Part shown: piece after piece, positions 5,579 through 13,158 of the stretch
Numbering within the stretch: position 1 is the first letter of the stretch
Layout of the letters: every line of letters starts with the position of its first letter
Source: Planctomycetota bacterium
Lineage (GTDB): Bacteria > Planctomycetota > Planctomycetia > Gemmatales > Gemmataceae
DNA length: 20,300 nucleotides
Reading direction: 5' to 3'
Assembly: GCA_016200155.1 (NCBI GenBank)
Contig: JACQFG010000028.1
Span: 1 to 20,300, forward strand
Translations under genes and position numbers: made by a program
The notes under the pieces: generated by a model
What the model was told of the DNA's origin: nothing
The model's database searches: none
What the model saw: the letters and a program-made list of their open reading frames with translations, nothing else

Positions 5579-7702
5579 ATGGCGTTTTTTCAAAGCAAAC
5601 ACCTGTGGGTCCAGCAGCTCGCCGACGGCGTCGCCGTGCTGATTCTGGAACGCGATGCGAGCCCGGTGAACTATCTCGATCCGGAGATGCTTGGTGAACT
5701 CGAAAAAGCCATCGACGCGGTTGCTGCGGGGCCGTTTCAGTTGCTTGTCGTTCGCTCCGGCAAAACGGGCAACTTCTGCAACGGCCCCTCCCCTGCCCTG
5801 CTGGCGAGCTGGAAGGTTGACGACTTCCGCGCCTGGAGCGAGCGCGGGCAGAGGGTGTGCGGCAAGATCGCCGGGCTGGCGATACCCAGCGTATGCGTCA
5901 TCGCGGGGACATGCTTTGACGCCGGCCTGGAACTGGCGCTCGCATGCGATCATCGCATCGTCGTGGATCGCGACGAGACATCGCTGGGCTTTCCCGAACT
6001 AGAATGGGGCATGATCCCGTGCTGGGGCGGCACGCAGCGACTGCCTCGGCTGATCGGACTCGACCACAGTTTGCACATGCTGCTGGCCGGAGAGCGCGTC
6101 GATGCGCGCGAAGCATGGGCGAACGGATTGGCCGACGAATTGACGGAGGCTGCCGGCGAGGAACCGCCCGCCCTTCTGGCGCACCCGACGAAGCGTGATT
6201 GGTCGACGTTCCCGTGGCGCACGTGGCGGCAGCGCTGGCTCGAATCGCATCGCCTGGGCCGCTGGTTTCTCTGCCGCGGCGCCGAACGCATCCTGCGCAC
6301 GCGCATTCCCGATGCCATGCCGGCGCCCGCGATCATGCTACAGGCGCTGCGCGAGGCCTATGCGCAGTCGACGGTTGAGTGGGGCCTGGCGTTCGAACGG
6401 GAAGCCATCGATCGCATTGCCGAGGATCCGGCACTGCACAACATCTTGCGCTTGATGCTGCATCGCGATCAACTCCGGCTGCCGTCGATCGGCGCCCATG
6501 AGAAGACACGAATTCGCCAGATCGGCATCATCGGCGGCGGCACGACGGCCCTCGCGCTGTACCTGCAATGCGCGATCCGAGGTTACGACGTCGTTTTGCG
6601 CGCGGCCGACCGCGAGGCACTGGGGATGGTGGTATTGCAGGTCAACCAGCTTCTCGAAGTCGAGGTGAAACGCGGCGCCTTGTCGCAACGCCAATACGCG
6701 AAGATCATCGGCGGATTTCGCGGCACCTACACCTGGACCCATTTCGACAAGCTTCACTTGATCCTCGATGCTGCCGACGGCTCCCTGCCCGACAAGCAGC
6801 GGCTTTATCAGGAGATGGAGAAGCACATCGGCTCTGCCGCAGTGGTGGCTTCAATCAACGCGCCGAATCGCGTCGAGGACCTGCAGAAGGGCCTGCAGCA
6901 TCCCGAACGGTTGGTCGCCTTGCACCTGATCGAGCCATGGAACTACGGCTCCCTTGCCGAGATCGTCGCAGGCCCGGCGATGGCGCAGCCGCACGTTCAG
7001 CGCGTGCGCGATTGGCTGATGGCGCTCGGCAAATGCTGCCTGCAGGTTCCCGATCGCCCCGGCGGACTCGCCTTGCGCATCTGGTTGCCCGCACTCAACG
7101 AGGCGGGGTTGCTCGTGAAGGAAGGCGTTCGCATCGATCAGATCGATCACGCCATGCGCCGGTTCGGCATGGCGCACGGCCCGCTCGAATGGATGGACCG
7201 CATCGGCGTCGACACCGTTGCGTCGCTCACCGTGGCCATGCAGCCGAACTTTGCAGGACGCGTGGCTTTTGAATCAGGATTTTCCCTGATGGTCGAAAAA
7301 GGCTGGACCGGCAACCTGAGCGAGACCGGGTTCTATCAGCCCGGCTATCGCAAGCCGACGCCGCACCGCGCCGCTGCCCAGCTGTGGCAGACGCAGAGTC
7401 AGGGCGAATCGCCGCGGCCCGTCCCGGCGCTTTCGGAGCCAGACGCTCACCTGTGGATCCAGAATCGCATCGTTACGTTGATGCTTCTGGAGGCAGTTCG
7501 TTGCCTGGAGGAAGGCCTGGTCAAGGACGCCGACGACCTGGATTGCGCCCTGTGTCTGACCGGGTGGGCGATGCATCGCGGCGGGCCGATCGGGCATGCA
7601 AGGCAACTCGGGATCGAGGCATTGACGGCACGCTGCACGGAGCTGGCGCAGATCTATGGACCGCGGTTTGCGCCCTTTGCCTCGCTGAGCGAATTTCTGT
7701 AG
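5579..7702 (+). CDS. FadJ-type enoyl-CoA hydratase/3-hydroxyacyl-CoA dehydrogenase fusion, dehydrogenase half divergent
   Basis: The protein of 707 residues has the domain order of the multifunctional beta-oxidation alpha subunit. The crotonase domain (about 10-190) keeps both catalytic glutamates: E118 in the AGLELALACD motif and E140 in PELEWGMIP, followed by GGTQRLPRLIG. The NAD-binding domain begins near 313 with IGIIGGGTTA, where the last glycine of GxGxxG is alanine. H449 and E461 keep the 12-residue spacing of the dehydrogenase catalytic pair. However, the usual 'ASNTSS' strand reads ASINAPN and the 'PGFIVNR' motif reads PGGLALR, losing its asparagine. Hydratase activity is likely; dehydrogenase activity is doubtful. 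I started at the ATG 5579 because the upstream in-frame stretch is repeat-derived. The TAG stop lies inside the repeat 7699-7763. No thiolase gene is adjacent. Confidence 0.85.
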   Translation: MAFFQSKHLWVQQLADGVAVLILERDASPVNYLDPEMLGELEKAIDAVAAGPFQLLVVRSGKTGNFCNGPSPALLASWKVDDFRAWSERGQRVCGKIAGLAIPSVCVIAGTCFDAGLELALACDHRIVVDRDETSLGFPELEWGMIPCWGGTQRLPRLIGLDHSLHMLLAGERVDAREAWANGLADELTEAAGEEPPALLAHPTKRDWSTFPWRTWRQRWLESHRLGRWFLCRGAERILRTRIPDAMPAPAIMLQALREAYAQSTVEWGLAFEREAIDRIAEDPALHNILRLMLHRDQLRLPSIGAHEKTRIRQIGIIGGGTTALALYLQCAIRGYDVVLRAADREALGMVVLQVNQLLEVEVKRGALSQRQYAKIIGGFRGTYTWTHFDKLHLILDAADGSLPDKQRLYQEMEKHIGSAAVVASINAPNRVEDLQKGLQHPERLVALHLIEPWNYGSLAEIVAGPAMAQPHVQRVRDWLMALGKCCLQVPDRPGGLALRIWLPALNEAGLLVKEGVRIDQIDHAMRRFGMAHGPLEWMDRIGVDTVASLTVAMQPNFAGRVAFESGFSLMVEKGWTGNLSETGFYQPGYRKPTPHRAAAQLWQTQSQGESPRPVPALSEPDAHLWIQNRIVTLMLLEAVRCLEEGLVKDADDLDCALCLTGWAMHRGGPIGHARQLGIEALTARCTELAQIYGPRFAPFASLSEFL

Positions 7703-7763
7703 GTCAGGCTTTCCAGCCTGACGGTACTCCGGCGACCCTCAAGTTGGAAAACCTGACCTACGG
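7699..7763. repeat. Nested palindromic repeat, copy 1 of the GTAGGTCAGGCTTTCCAGCC family
   Basis: Outer arms GTAGG...CCTAC enclose two inner palindromes: TCAGGCTTTCCAGCCTGA at 7704-7721 and TCAAGTTGGAAAACCTGA at 7739-7756. The second differs from the reverse complement of the first by paired changes (GCT/AGC became GTT/AAC), which preserve base pairing. A second copy lies at 17850-17914. The element begins at the end of the fusion gene and supplies its TAG stop (7700-7702). Confidence 0.88.
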
Positions 7764-8117
7764 CATTTTTGCAAACTGATGATGACGTGGCCGCGAAGTT
7801 GTTTATAATGTCGCTTGTGAACCTTGTTCCATGTCAAAGGGTTCGCGGAAGAGTTTGTGAGATCCCAATCTCGCTGAAGTTTCCCGTGATTTGAAGAAAT
7901 CATCGCTGCCGAATCGAGAGCGCCTGCGCGGATTCCTCCGGTCGCTTACGCTCCCGGCGCGCCGGCCACTTGAGCCGCGATCGAGATCACGTCTGGAGCA
8001 GGCAACTACCCCCCGCCTGAGTGCCGGTGATCTCGGTCCTTTTTTCTCCTTCGCCAACGCTGCAGGCTCTGATAGACTATTCTCTCGATACCACCCACCC
8101 TGCAAGGAGAAATCGCG
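7764..8117. other. Intergenic stretch without a convincing gene
   Basis: These 354 bases lie between the repeat at 7699-7763 and the RidA gene. Open frames across it run on into, and mostly mirror, the RidA gene and have no conserved motif. A TATAAT hexamer at 7804-7809 is promoter-like but lacks a -35 at normal spacing. GAGATCAC (7983-7990) and GTGATCTC (8027-8034) form a modest inverted repeat around a 36-nt loop, and CCGGTCGCTTACGCTCCCGG (about 7939-7958) is partly palindromic and looks like another degenerate repeat. Confidence 0.5.
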
Positions 8118-8582
8118 ATGTCCGCGGAAAATCGTCTGCAAGAACTCGGCATCACCCTTCCGCCCGCTCCCAAGCCCGTTGCCAAATACAAGCCGGCCGT
8201 GCAGGTTGGCAACCTGCTTTACGTCTCCGGCCACGGCCCCGCCAAGATCGGCGATCCCAAGCTGCAAGCAGGCAAGCTCGGCGGCACGATCACTCTCGAA
8301 CAGGGCAAGGAATGCGCCAAGCTCGTCGGCATCAATATCCTCGCCACCGTCAAGGCCACGCTCGGATCGCTCGACAAGGTCAAGCGGTTGGTCAAGACGC
8401 TCGGCATGGTCAATGCGGTGCCCGACTACAAAGACCATCCGCAAGTCATCAACGGCTTCTCGGAGTTCATGGCCCAGGTCTTCGGCGACGATGCCGGCGT
8501 GGGATCGCGCAGCGCCGTCGGCATGGGCTCGCTGCCCGGAGATATCCCGGTGGAGATTGAGTGTATGTTCGAAGTGGGGTGA
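8118..8582 (+). CDS. RidA/YjgF/YER057c/UK114 family protein
   Basis: The 154-residue protein matches the longer RidA subfamily. GNLLYVSGHGP (31-41) is the typical first core strand, and SRSAVGMGSLPGDIPVEIE (130-148) carries the conserved arginine (R131), which in RidA binds the carboxylate of the imine substrate. RidA proteins are trimers that hydrolyse reactive enamine/imine intermediates from amino-acid dehydratases. This subfamily (length above 150, with an N-terminal 'RLxELGITLP' stretch) is less studied, so its substrate is open. The ATG at 8118 follows AAGGAG at 8104-8109 with good spacing. It converges with the receiver-domain gene; an inverted repeat separates the two stops. Confidence 0.92.
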   Translation: MSAENRLQELGITLPPAPKPVAKYKPAVQVGNLLYVSGHGPAKIGDPKLQAGKLGGTITLEQGKECAKLVGINILATVKATLGSLDKVKRLVKTLGMVNAVPDYKDHPQVINGFSEFMAQVFGDDAGVGSRSAVGMGSLPGDIPVEIECMFEVG

Positions 8583-8596
8583 GGATTGGTCGTCCC

Positions 8597-8634
8597 CGTT
8601 TAGCGTTCGCATGGCGTCACGCGAACGCTAAACG
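8597..8634. terminator. Perfect 14-bp inverted repeat between convergent genes
   Basis: CGTTTAGCGTTCGC (8597-8610) and its exact complement (8621-8634) flank a 10-nt loop. It lies in the 54-bp gap between the RidA stop and the stop of the oppositely oriented receiver gene, so a bidirectional terminator role is natural. It lacks a T-run. The start of its arm (GTTTAGCG) matches the element at 12250-12316, so it is also a member of a repeat family. Confidence 0.65.
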
Positions 8635-8636
8635 AA

Positions 8637-9011
8637 TCAAACCGCTTCCGACAGCGACTGCCGGCCAAGGATGGATGTCGCCAATCCCTCGGCCCCATGT
8701 CGGCGAGCTACGTAGTGCATGCCAGCAGGAGGCAACTGCGCGGCTGGTTCGTCCGTCACGACGACCATCCGCAGGTCGGGATGTTCCATGCTCAGCCAGC
8801 CGCTCTCGTCGAGGAGCGTCTCGTCGAGAGCGACGACGTCGGGTTGATATTCTGCCGCCAGGTCGCGCGCTTCGACGCTACTGGCGACCATCTGCACTTC
8901 CCAGCCGAGCCGGCGAAAATAGCGCCCGCATTCCGAGGCAAAGGCGGCATCCGCATAAGCGAGCAACAGCCGAGGCCGACCTCCAAACTCTGCTTGATAT
9001 CGTCCTGACAT
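8637..9011 (-). CDS. Stand-alone degenerate response-regulator receiver domain
   Basis: The 124-residue protein resembles a single CheY-like receiver. LLLAYADAAFASECGRYFRRLGWEV (about 15-39) is the first strand and helix, PDVVALDETLLDESGW (57-72) places a candidate phospho-acceptor at D63, and RMVVVTDEPA supplies the conserved Thr (T86). Only one acidic residue (D21) is seen where receivers have a pair, and the usual lysine of the last strand appears as arginine (HYVARR). It may therefore act without normal phosphorylation. I chose the ATG at 9011, which has GGAGAG upstream; an in-frame ATG at 9056 has weaker support. No output domain or histidine kinase is next to it. The 250 bp upstream, to the cupin gene, hold no gene that I can see. 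Confidence 0.7.
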   Translation of the reverse strand: MSGRYQAEFGGRPRLLLAYADAAFASECGRYFRRLGWEVQMVASSVEARDLAAEYQPDVVALDETLLDESGWLSMEHPDLRMVVVTDEPAAQLPPAGMHYVARRHGAEGLATSILGRQSLSEAV

Positions 9012-9262
9012 GTCTCTCCTGCCTTTTCCTTCCAGTTTTTCCATTGTCACAATCACTGCAAATTCTCCAATTTCACGGTTCGATACCCAAGTATACGTCG
9101 TTTTTCGTGTGGTCGGGGTTCGGTTTTCGCAAGAAATTCGTGAAGAAACCGATGTTGGCAGGCTTCTATCGTGGAAGAAGAATAGCCGGTTTGCTAAATA
9201 ATTCCTAGGCGAAGCGGCGTGACTGCAAACATTGAACCTTCAGGTCCCTGCGGAGGACGAAC

Positions 9263-10531
9263 GTGGCCAAGAAATCCAGCGGCGGCAAAACATCCGAAAA
9301 ATCCGGACACTCCATAATACGCGACATCATGACGTCCAGCGGCGGAATCCTGCTGCTGGCACCGACCTGGGTGCCGCGCTCCTTCCTGACGCCGGGCCGG
9401 CGGCTCAAGCTGCATGTCGATGACATCTACGCCTACGGCGCCAACCGCGGCGGCATCGACGAACGCTGGTTCGCCTCCACCACCCCCGCCGCCAACGAAG
9501 GCGCCGCTCCGGACGAAGGCCTCAGCTACATCGTCCACGACGGCAAGAAAGCCTGCACCCTTGCCGACGCCATCAAGGCGGAGAAGGAAAACCTGATCGG
9601 CCCTGACATCTGGAGCCGCTATCAACGCTGGCCGGTCTATTCGAAGTTCTTCGACAACATGGGCCCGATCCCGCACCACATGCACCAGAACGCTGCCCAG
9701 GCCGCCCTCGTCGGTCAGCAGGGGAAGCCGGAGTCGTATTACTTCCCGCCGCAGATGAACTCCATTGGCAACAACTTCCCCTATACCTTCTTCGGCCTGG
9801 AACCGGGCACGCAAAAGTCCGACGTGCGCCGCTGCCTGGAAAACTGGAACAAGGGCGACAACGGCATCCTCAACTACAGCAAGGCGTATCGTCTGCAGCC
9901 CGGCACCGGCTGGCTCGTCCCGCCCTGCGTGCTGCATGCGCCGGGTTCGCTCGTGACTTACGAGCCGCAGTGGGGCTCCGACGTCTTCGGCATGTATCAA
10001 TCACTCGTCGAAGGCCGTTATGTGCCGTGGAGTCTGCTCGTGAAGGATGTGCCGCCGAAGTATCACAAGGACCTCGATTACCTCGTCGAGCAGCTCGACT
10101 GGGACGGCAACGTCAATCCGTCGTTCAAGGACAGCCACCACCTCGAACCGATCGTCTCCTCCGGCGGCCCGAAAGCCGGCTACGAGGACAAATGGATCGT
10201 CTACGGCAAGGTCAACGGACAGGAGTTGTTCAGCGCCAAGGAGTTGACGATCCAGCCCGGCACGAAGATCACCGTCAAGGACAACGGCGCCTACGGCCTG
10301 ACCGCGGTCCAGGGCTGCGGCACCATCAACGGCAAACGCTTGCAAACCCCCGCGATGATCCGCTTCACCCAGCTCACCGAGGACGAGTACTTCGTCAGCC
10401 ACGGCGCTGCCCGCACCGGCGTCAGCTACGACAACACCGGCGACGAGCCGCTCGTGATCCTGCGCTACTTCGGGCCGGACACGAACCCGCACGCGCCGAA
10501 GATCGGCGATGCCAAACGTCCGACGAAATAG
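9263..10531 (+). CDS. Class I mannose-6-phosphate-isomerase-like cupin protein
   Basis: This cytoplasmic protein of 422 residues aligns by eye with type I phosphomannose isomerase (ManA). PHHMHQ (137-142) takes the place of the metal-binding 'VHP' strand, GKPESYY (154-160) that of 'GKTEcWY' with its metal glutamate, and GWLVPPCVLHAPGSLVTYEPQWGSDVF (216-242) that of 'VPsGTiHAiG...E.QqsSD'. The histidine ligand would be H225. A second cupin-like beta region follows (320-400). It probably binds Zn or Mn and isomerises a sugar or sugar acid, but differences around the ligands and the long N-terminus argue against naming it ManA. A GGAGG-type site lies at 9251-9257. The neighbouring TIM-barrel isomerases support a sugar role. 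The N-terminal 15 residues are Lys/Ser/Gly-rich. Confidence 0.75.
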   Translation: MAKKSSGGKTSEKSGHSIIRDIMTSSGGILLLAPTWVPRSFLTPGRRLKLHVDDIYAYGANRGGIDERWFASTTPAANEGAAPDEGLSYIVHDGKKACTLADAIKAEKENLIGPDIWSRYQRWPVYSKFFDNMGPIPHHMHQNAAQAALVGQQGKPESYYFPPQMNSIGNNFPYTFFGLEPGTQKSDVRRCLENWNKGDNGILNYSKAYRLQPGTGWLVPPCVLHAPGSLVTYEPQWGSDVFGMYQSLVEGRYVPWSLLVKDVPPKYHKDLDYLVEQLDWDGNVNPSFKDSHHLEPIVSSGGPKAGYEDKWIVYGKVNGQELFSAKELTIQPGTKITVKDNGAYGLTAVQGCGTINGKRLQTPAMIRFTQLTEDEYFVSHGAARTGVSYDNTGDEPLVILRYFGPDTNPHAPKIGDAKRPTK

Positions 10532-10538
10532 GTGTACA

Positions 10539-10748
10539 ATGGGAAGAAAGCGCGGCAGCCGATTCCGGAGGGCCATCGATGCACAAGAACAATTCAATCA
10601 AATCGAAAAAGAGCAACGGCGTTCCCGGAAAGGGGACTCGGACAAGCAAATCGATTCCATCAAGAAAACCAAACGCCGCGACCAGAACGCCCGCAAACAG
10701 CTCCGCCGCCCGGAAGACGTCCCGGAAGAATACGACCTGGATGGATAG
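10539..10748 (+). CDS. Possible small charged protein overlapping the TPR gene start
   Basis: This 69-codon frame runs from the ATG at 10539 to the TAG at 10746-10748. The product is very basic (MGRKRGSRFRRAID...) with a helical, Gln/Glu/Lys/Arg-rich middle and an acidic tail (RPEDVPEEYDLDG). It overlaps 10579-10748 of the TPR frame. Its stop overlaps an in-frame TPR ATG at 10741 (ATGGATAG), an arrangement typical of coupled genes. If it is real, the TPR protein would start at 10741 instead of 10579. Against it, the site before 10539 (TAGGTG) is a weak Shine-Dalgarno. I do not recognise the family. Confidence 0.35.
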   Translation: MGRKRGSRFRRAIDAQEQFNQIEKEQRRSRKGDSDKQIDSIKKTKRRDQNARKQLRRPEDVPEEYDLDG

Positions 10749-11169
10749 CCTTGAGCGATTTCCTGAAATGGGCAGGCAATTCCAGCAGGCGATTGACTCG
10801 TTCCAGGTTGGAGCGCTCCGCGAAGCCGCACGCCTTCTCGAACGAACCATCGCCGATTATCCCGATCAAGCTCCGCTGTTGTGGTACCTGGGGGGCATCT
10901 ATCAAGATCTCGGCAAACCGGACCTCGCCATTCCCCATTTGCGAAGGGCAACGCAGATTGCCCCAAAGTCTGAACGAGCCTCCCTCGGATTGTTTCACGC
11001 TCTTTGGGATATTGATCAAATTGATGCAGCTCTCGAGGAGGTGAAACGCTTCCAACTACTGACGGATTGGAAGTGCCAGGACTATCTAGAGATCATGGCA
11101 GAAATCAAGGAAAAATGGCTCGATGACAAACCCAAGCGGCATACGACGAAGAAGAAAACAAGATCGTAA
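10579..11169 (+). CDS. TPR-repeat protein with basic tails
   Basis: The 196-residue product contains tetratricopeptide-type helices: QFQQAIDSFQVGALREAARLLERTIADYPDQ and then APLLWYLGGIYQDLGKPDLAIPHLRRATQIAPK, which has the W/L-G-Y-A-P spacing of a TPR unit, with a further helical pair up to about residue 175. Such repeats mediate protein-protein contacts. The ATG at 10579 has GGAGG at 10567-10571, the best ribosome site locally. From this start the first 54 residues are low-complexity Lys/Ser/Thr/Arg/Asn, matched by a Lys/Arg-rich C-terminus (KPKRHTTKKKTRS). Translation from 10741 instead would give a compact protein of 142 residues. It sits between the cupin and isomerase genes on the same strand. 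The function is unknown. Confidence 0.65.
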   Translation: MHKNNSIKSKKSNGVPGKGTRTSKSIPSRKPNAATRTPANSSAARKTSRKNTTWMDSLERFPEMGRQFQQAIDSFQVGALREAARLLERTIADYPDQAPLLWYLGGIYQDLGKPDLAIPHLRRATQIAPKSERASLGLFHALWDIDQIDAALEEVKRFQLLTDWKCQDYLEIMAEIKEKWLDDKPKRHTTKKKTRS

Positions 11170-11190
11170 CTCGCAGTCAAGGAACATCTC

Positions 11191-12237
11191 ATGACTCAAG
11201 CATACACCTACCCCAAACTTCACAACGCCACATGGCCCGGCGTCGTCGGCAAAGGTTCCGCGGACGGCGAGCCGTTCATCGATCTTGACACCATGATCGA
11301 CTTCACGGCCAAAGCATCGGTCAACGGCGTCAAGTTCGACGGCATCGATCTCTTTCTCTTCGCGCCGCATGTCGATATCGACTCGACCGACGACGACCTC
11401 AAGAAGCTTGCCGACAAGGTGCGGGCCAAGAACCTCGCCATCGGCTCCGTCGTCGCTCCCGTCTGGGGCGGCACGGGCGGCGGGTCGGCCATGGGCGACG
11501 ATGCGAACCGCCAGAACTTCCTCACGCAGGTCCGCAAGGGCTGCCGCATCGCCAAACGGCTCCGCGAACTCGGCGTGCGGCCCTACGGCATCGTCCGCAT
11601 CGATTCCGCGGACGGCCCCGGCGGCTGGGCCAAGGACTCCGAAGCCAACCAGAAGCGCATTGCCGAGACGTTCCGCCTCGCCTGCGACATCGCCGCCGAC
11701 CACGGCGAACGCCTCGCTGCGGAAGGCGAAATCTGCTGGGCCGGCATGCATAGCTGGAAACGCATGCTGCAACTGATCGAGCTGACCGACCGCCCCGGCA
11801 CGCTTGGCTTCCAAGCTGACATGGCCCACACGCTCCTTTACACCCTCGGCTACAACGCCCAGGAAGATCGCATCGTGCCGCAAGGCTTCAACTGGGAGCC
11901 GGCGGTGCTTGACTCCGCCCTCGCCACGCTCACCGCGGCACTGCGGCCGTGGACCATCGACTTCCACATCGCCCAGAACGACGCCACCGTCAAGGGCTCC
12001 GGCTCGCACGACAAGACCGGCCGGCACTGCTTGCCCGACGACCCCAACGGCAAGCTCAAGATCGCCCATCACGCCGGCTTCTGGATGCGCGACGCCTACG
12101 GCAACGTGACTAAGAAGTTCAAGCACGTCTGCTGGGACGGCTGCATGTTCCCCAACGAGACGATGAAGAAGCCCGAAACGTGGAACAAGATCCTCGCCAC
12201 GATGATTGCGGTGCGCGAGGCGCACGGGTGGAATTGA
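11191..12237 (+). CDS. Xylose-isomerase-like TIM-barrel sugar isomerase/epimerase
   Basis: This predicted cytoplasmic TIM-barrel enzyme of 348 residues belongs to the AP-endonuclease-2/xylose-isomerase-like superfamily. FDGIDLFLFAPH marks an early strand, AAEGEICWAGMHSW (176-189) carries a likely metal-binding glutamate, GFQADMAHTLLY (206-217) the Asp-x-x-His metal pair typical of these enzymes, and DFHIAQND and KLKIAHHAGFW the later strands. It is somewhat longer than the usual 260-300 residues, with an extra segment between the barrel strands near 280-300. AAGGA precedes the ATG at 11191. It follows the TPR gene by 21 bp and is likely to be co-transcribed. The substrate is unknown; context (cupin, two further TIM barrels, Gfo/Idh) suggests a sugar, keto-sugar or polyol. 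Confidence 0.82.
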   Translation: MTQAYTYPKLHNATWPGVVGKGSADGEPFIDLDTMIDFTAKASVNGVKFDGIDLFLFAPHVDIDSTDDDLKKLADKVRAKNLAIGSVVAPVWGGTGGGSAMGDDANRQNFLTQVRKGCRIAKRLRELGVRPYGIVRIDSADGPGGWAKDSEANQKRIAETFRLACDIAADHGERLAAEGEICWAGMHSWKRMLQLIELTDRPGTLGFQADMAHTLLYTLGYNAQEDRIVPQGFNWEPAVLDSALATLTAALRPWTIDFHIAQNDATVKGSGSHDKTGRHCLPDDPNGKLKIAHHAGFWMRDAYGNVTKKFKHVCWDGCMFPNETMKKPETWNKILATMIAVREAHGWN

Positions 12238-12249
12238 TCGCCACTCTTC

Positions 12250-12316
12250 GTTTAGCGCCCGCAGTGTCCTTTGCGGCGGCAACGCGCCGCTGCGAGTGAT
12301 GCTGCGGGCGCTAAAC
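12250..12316. repeat. 15-bp inverted repeat with inner hairpin, GTTTAGCG family
   Basis: GTTTAGCGCCCGCAG (12250-12264) pairs perfectly with 12302-12316. The interior holds a second, GC-rich dyad (GCGGC...GCCGC around 12273-12291). Its outer bases match the repeat at 8597-8634, and its left arm recurs as a lone half at 13126-13139. It lies between the two TIM-barrel genes, with 22 nt to the next start codon. Confidence 0.85.
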
Positions 12317-12338
12317 AAATACGGAACACTCAACCATC

Positions 12339-13117
12339 ATGAAAAAACTCTCGATCGGCTCCTGGGCGTACCTGTTCAACCAGGAGCCGCCCACCAACGA
12401 CTTCCACGCACTTGTCCACAAACTAATGCACCTCGGCTATCAGGGCGTCGAGTTGTTCGGCCGCGCCCCGCATCCGAATCCTGATAGCCATGACACCAAG
12501 GAAAAACGCCAGAAGCTGCGCAAGATGGTCGTCGATCATCGGCTCGACTTCTCCGCACTGGTCGCCAACCTGTGGACGCACAAGCTTTGGAGCGTCGAGG
12601 ATCAAAGCCCCTATCTCGCTGACTTCGAAAGGAACGCGATCTTCGCCGAGGATCTCGGCATTAAGACCATCCGCGTGGATACCGTCGAACGGGCCGCCGA
12701 TGCCGATGGCGTCGACGCGAAGCTGATTTTCGACCGCTGTGTGAAGGCGTTCGACGCCTGTGCGAAGATTGCCGCCCGCCATGGCGTCGCCGTCGCGTGG
12801 GAGTTCGAACCGTGCTTTGCGATCAACGCGCCAAGCGAAATCGTCGCCTTGATCGATGCCGTCCGATCGCTGGGCAACGCCAATTTCGGCGGCCTCTTCG
12901 ACACCTGTAATGCTCACATGTGTGCAAAGGACGCGGGCGGCGCACTCGACCTCCTCAAGCAACTCAAGGGCAAGATCACGCACGTGCAGTTGGCCGACTC
13001 CGATGCGTTCCCAATGATTGGTGGGTCGTCGATTTCTGCTTTTGGCCCGATGCCTGGAGCGTCACCGCCGACAGCAAACGCTTTCTCGACAAGCTCCGTC
13101 ACAAGTATGCGGCGTAA
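12339..13117 (+). pseudogene. TIM-barrel sugar isomerase/epimerase broken by an out-of-frame internal deletion
   Basis: The first 222 codons (ATG 12339 to Asp at 13002-13004) encode a normal xylose-isomerase-like enzyme: MKKLSIGSWAYLFNQ opens strand 1, WEFEP carries the metal Glu, GGLFDTCNAHMCA the metal Asp and His, and KITHVQLADSD the later His strand. Beyond that this frame becomes meaningless (GSSISAFGPMPGA...) up to 13130. The expected C-terminus reads in another frame from about 13013: NDWWVVDFCFWPDAW...FLDKLRHKYAA, ending at 13117. Relatives have roughly 30-35 residues between 'ADSD' and 'WWxVDLCFWPDAW', including the last metal-site strand; these are missing, so the lesion is a deletion of about 100 bp, not a single-base shift. 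Either the gene is dead or the assembly lost a segment. It lies 0.1 kb downstream of another isomerase gene and between two repeat arms. Confidence 0.8.
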
Positions 13118-13125
13118 TCGTCTTC

Positions 13126-13139
13126 GTTAGCGCCCGCAG
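13126..13139. repeat. Solitary half of the GTTTAGCGCCCGCAG repeat
   Basis: GTTAGCGCCCGCAG repeats the left arm of the element at 12250 with one T missing, but no matching right arm follows. It begins 8 bp after the end of the broken TIM-barrel gene, so that gene is bracketed by a full and a half copy of the same repeat. Confidence 0.7.
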
Positions 13140-13158
13140 ATTTCCTCGCAGGTGTAAC

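Noticed and set aside
7803..8631. Open frames on both strands across the gap and over the RidA gene
   Set aside because: Their products are Arg/Ser/Pro-rich with no family features, and the overlapping RidA gene has clear motifs and a strong ribosome site.
9076..9086. GGTTCGATACC resembling a tRNA T-loop
   Set aside because: The flanking bases do not form a 5-bp T-stem and no acceptor or anticodon stem can be found around it.
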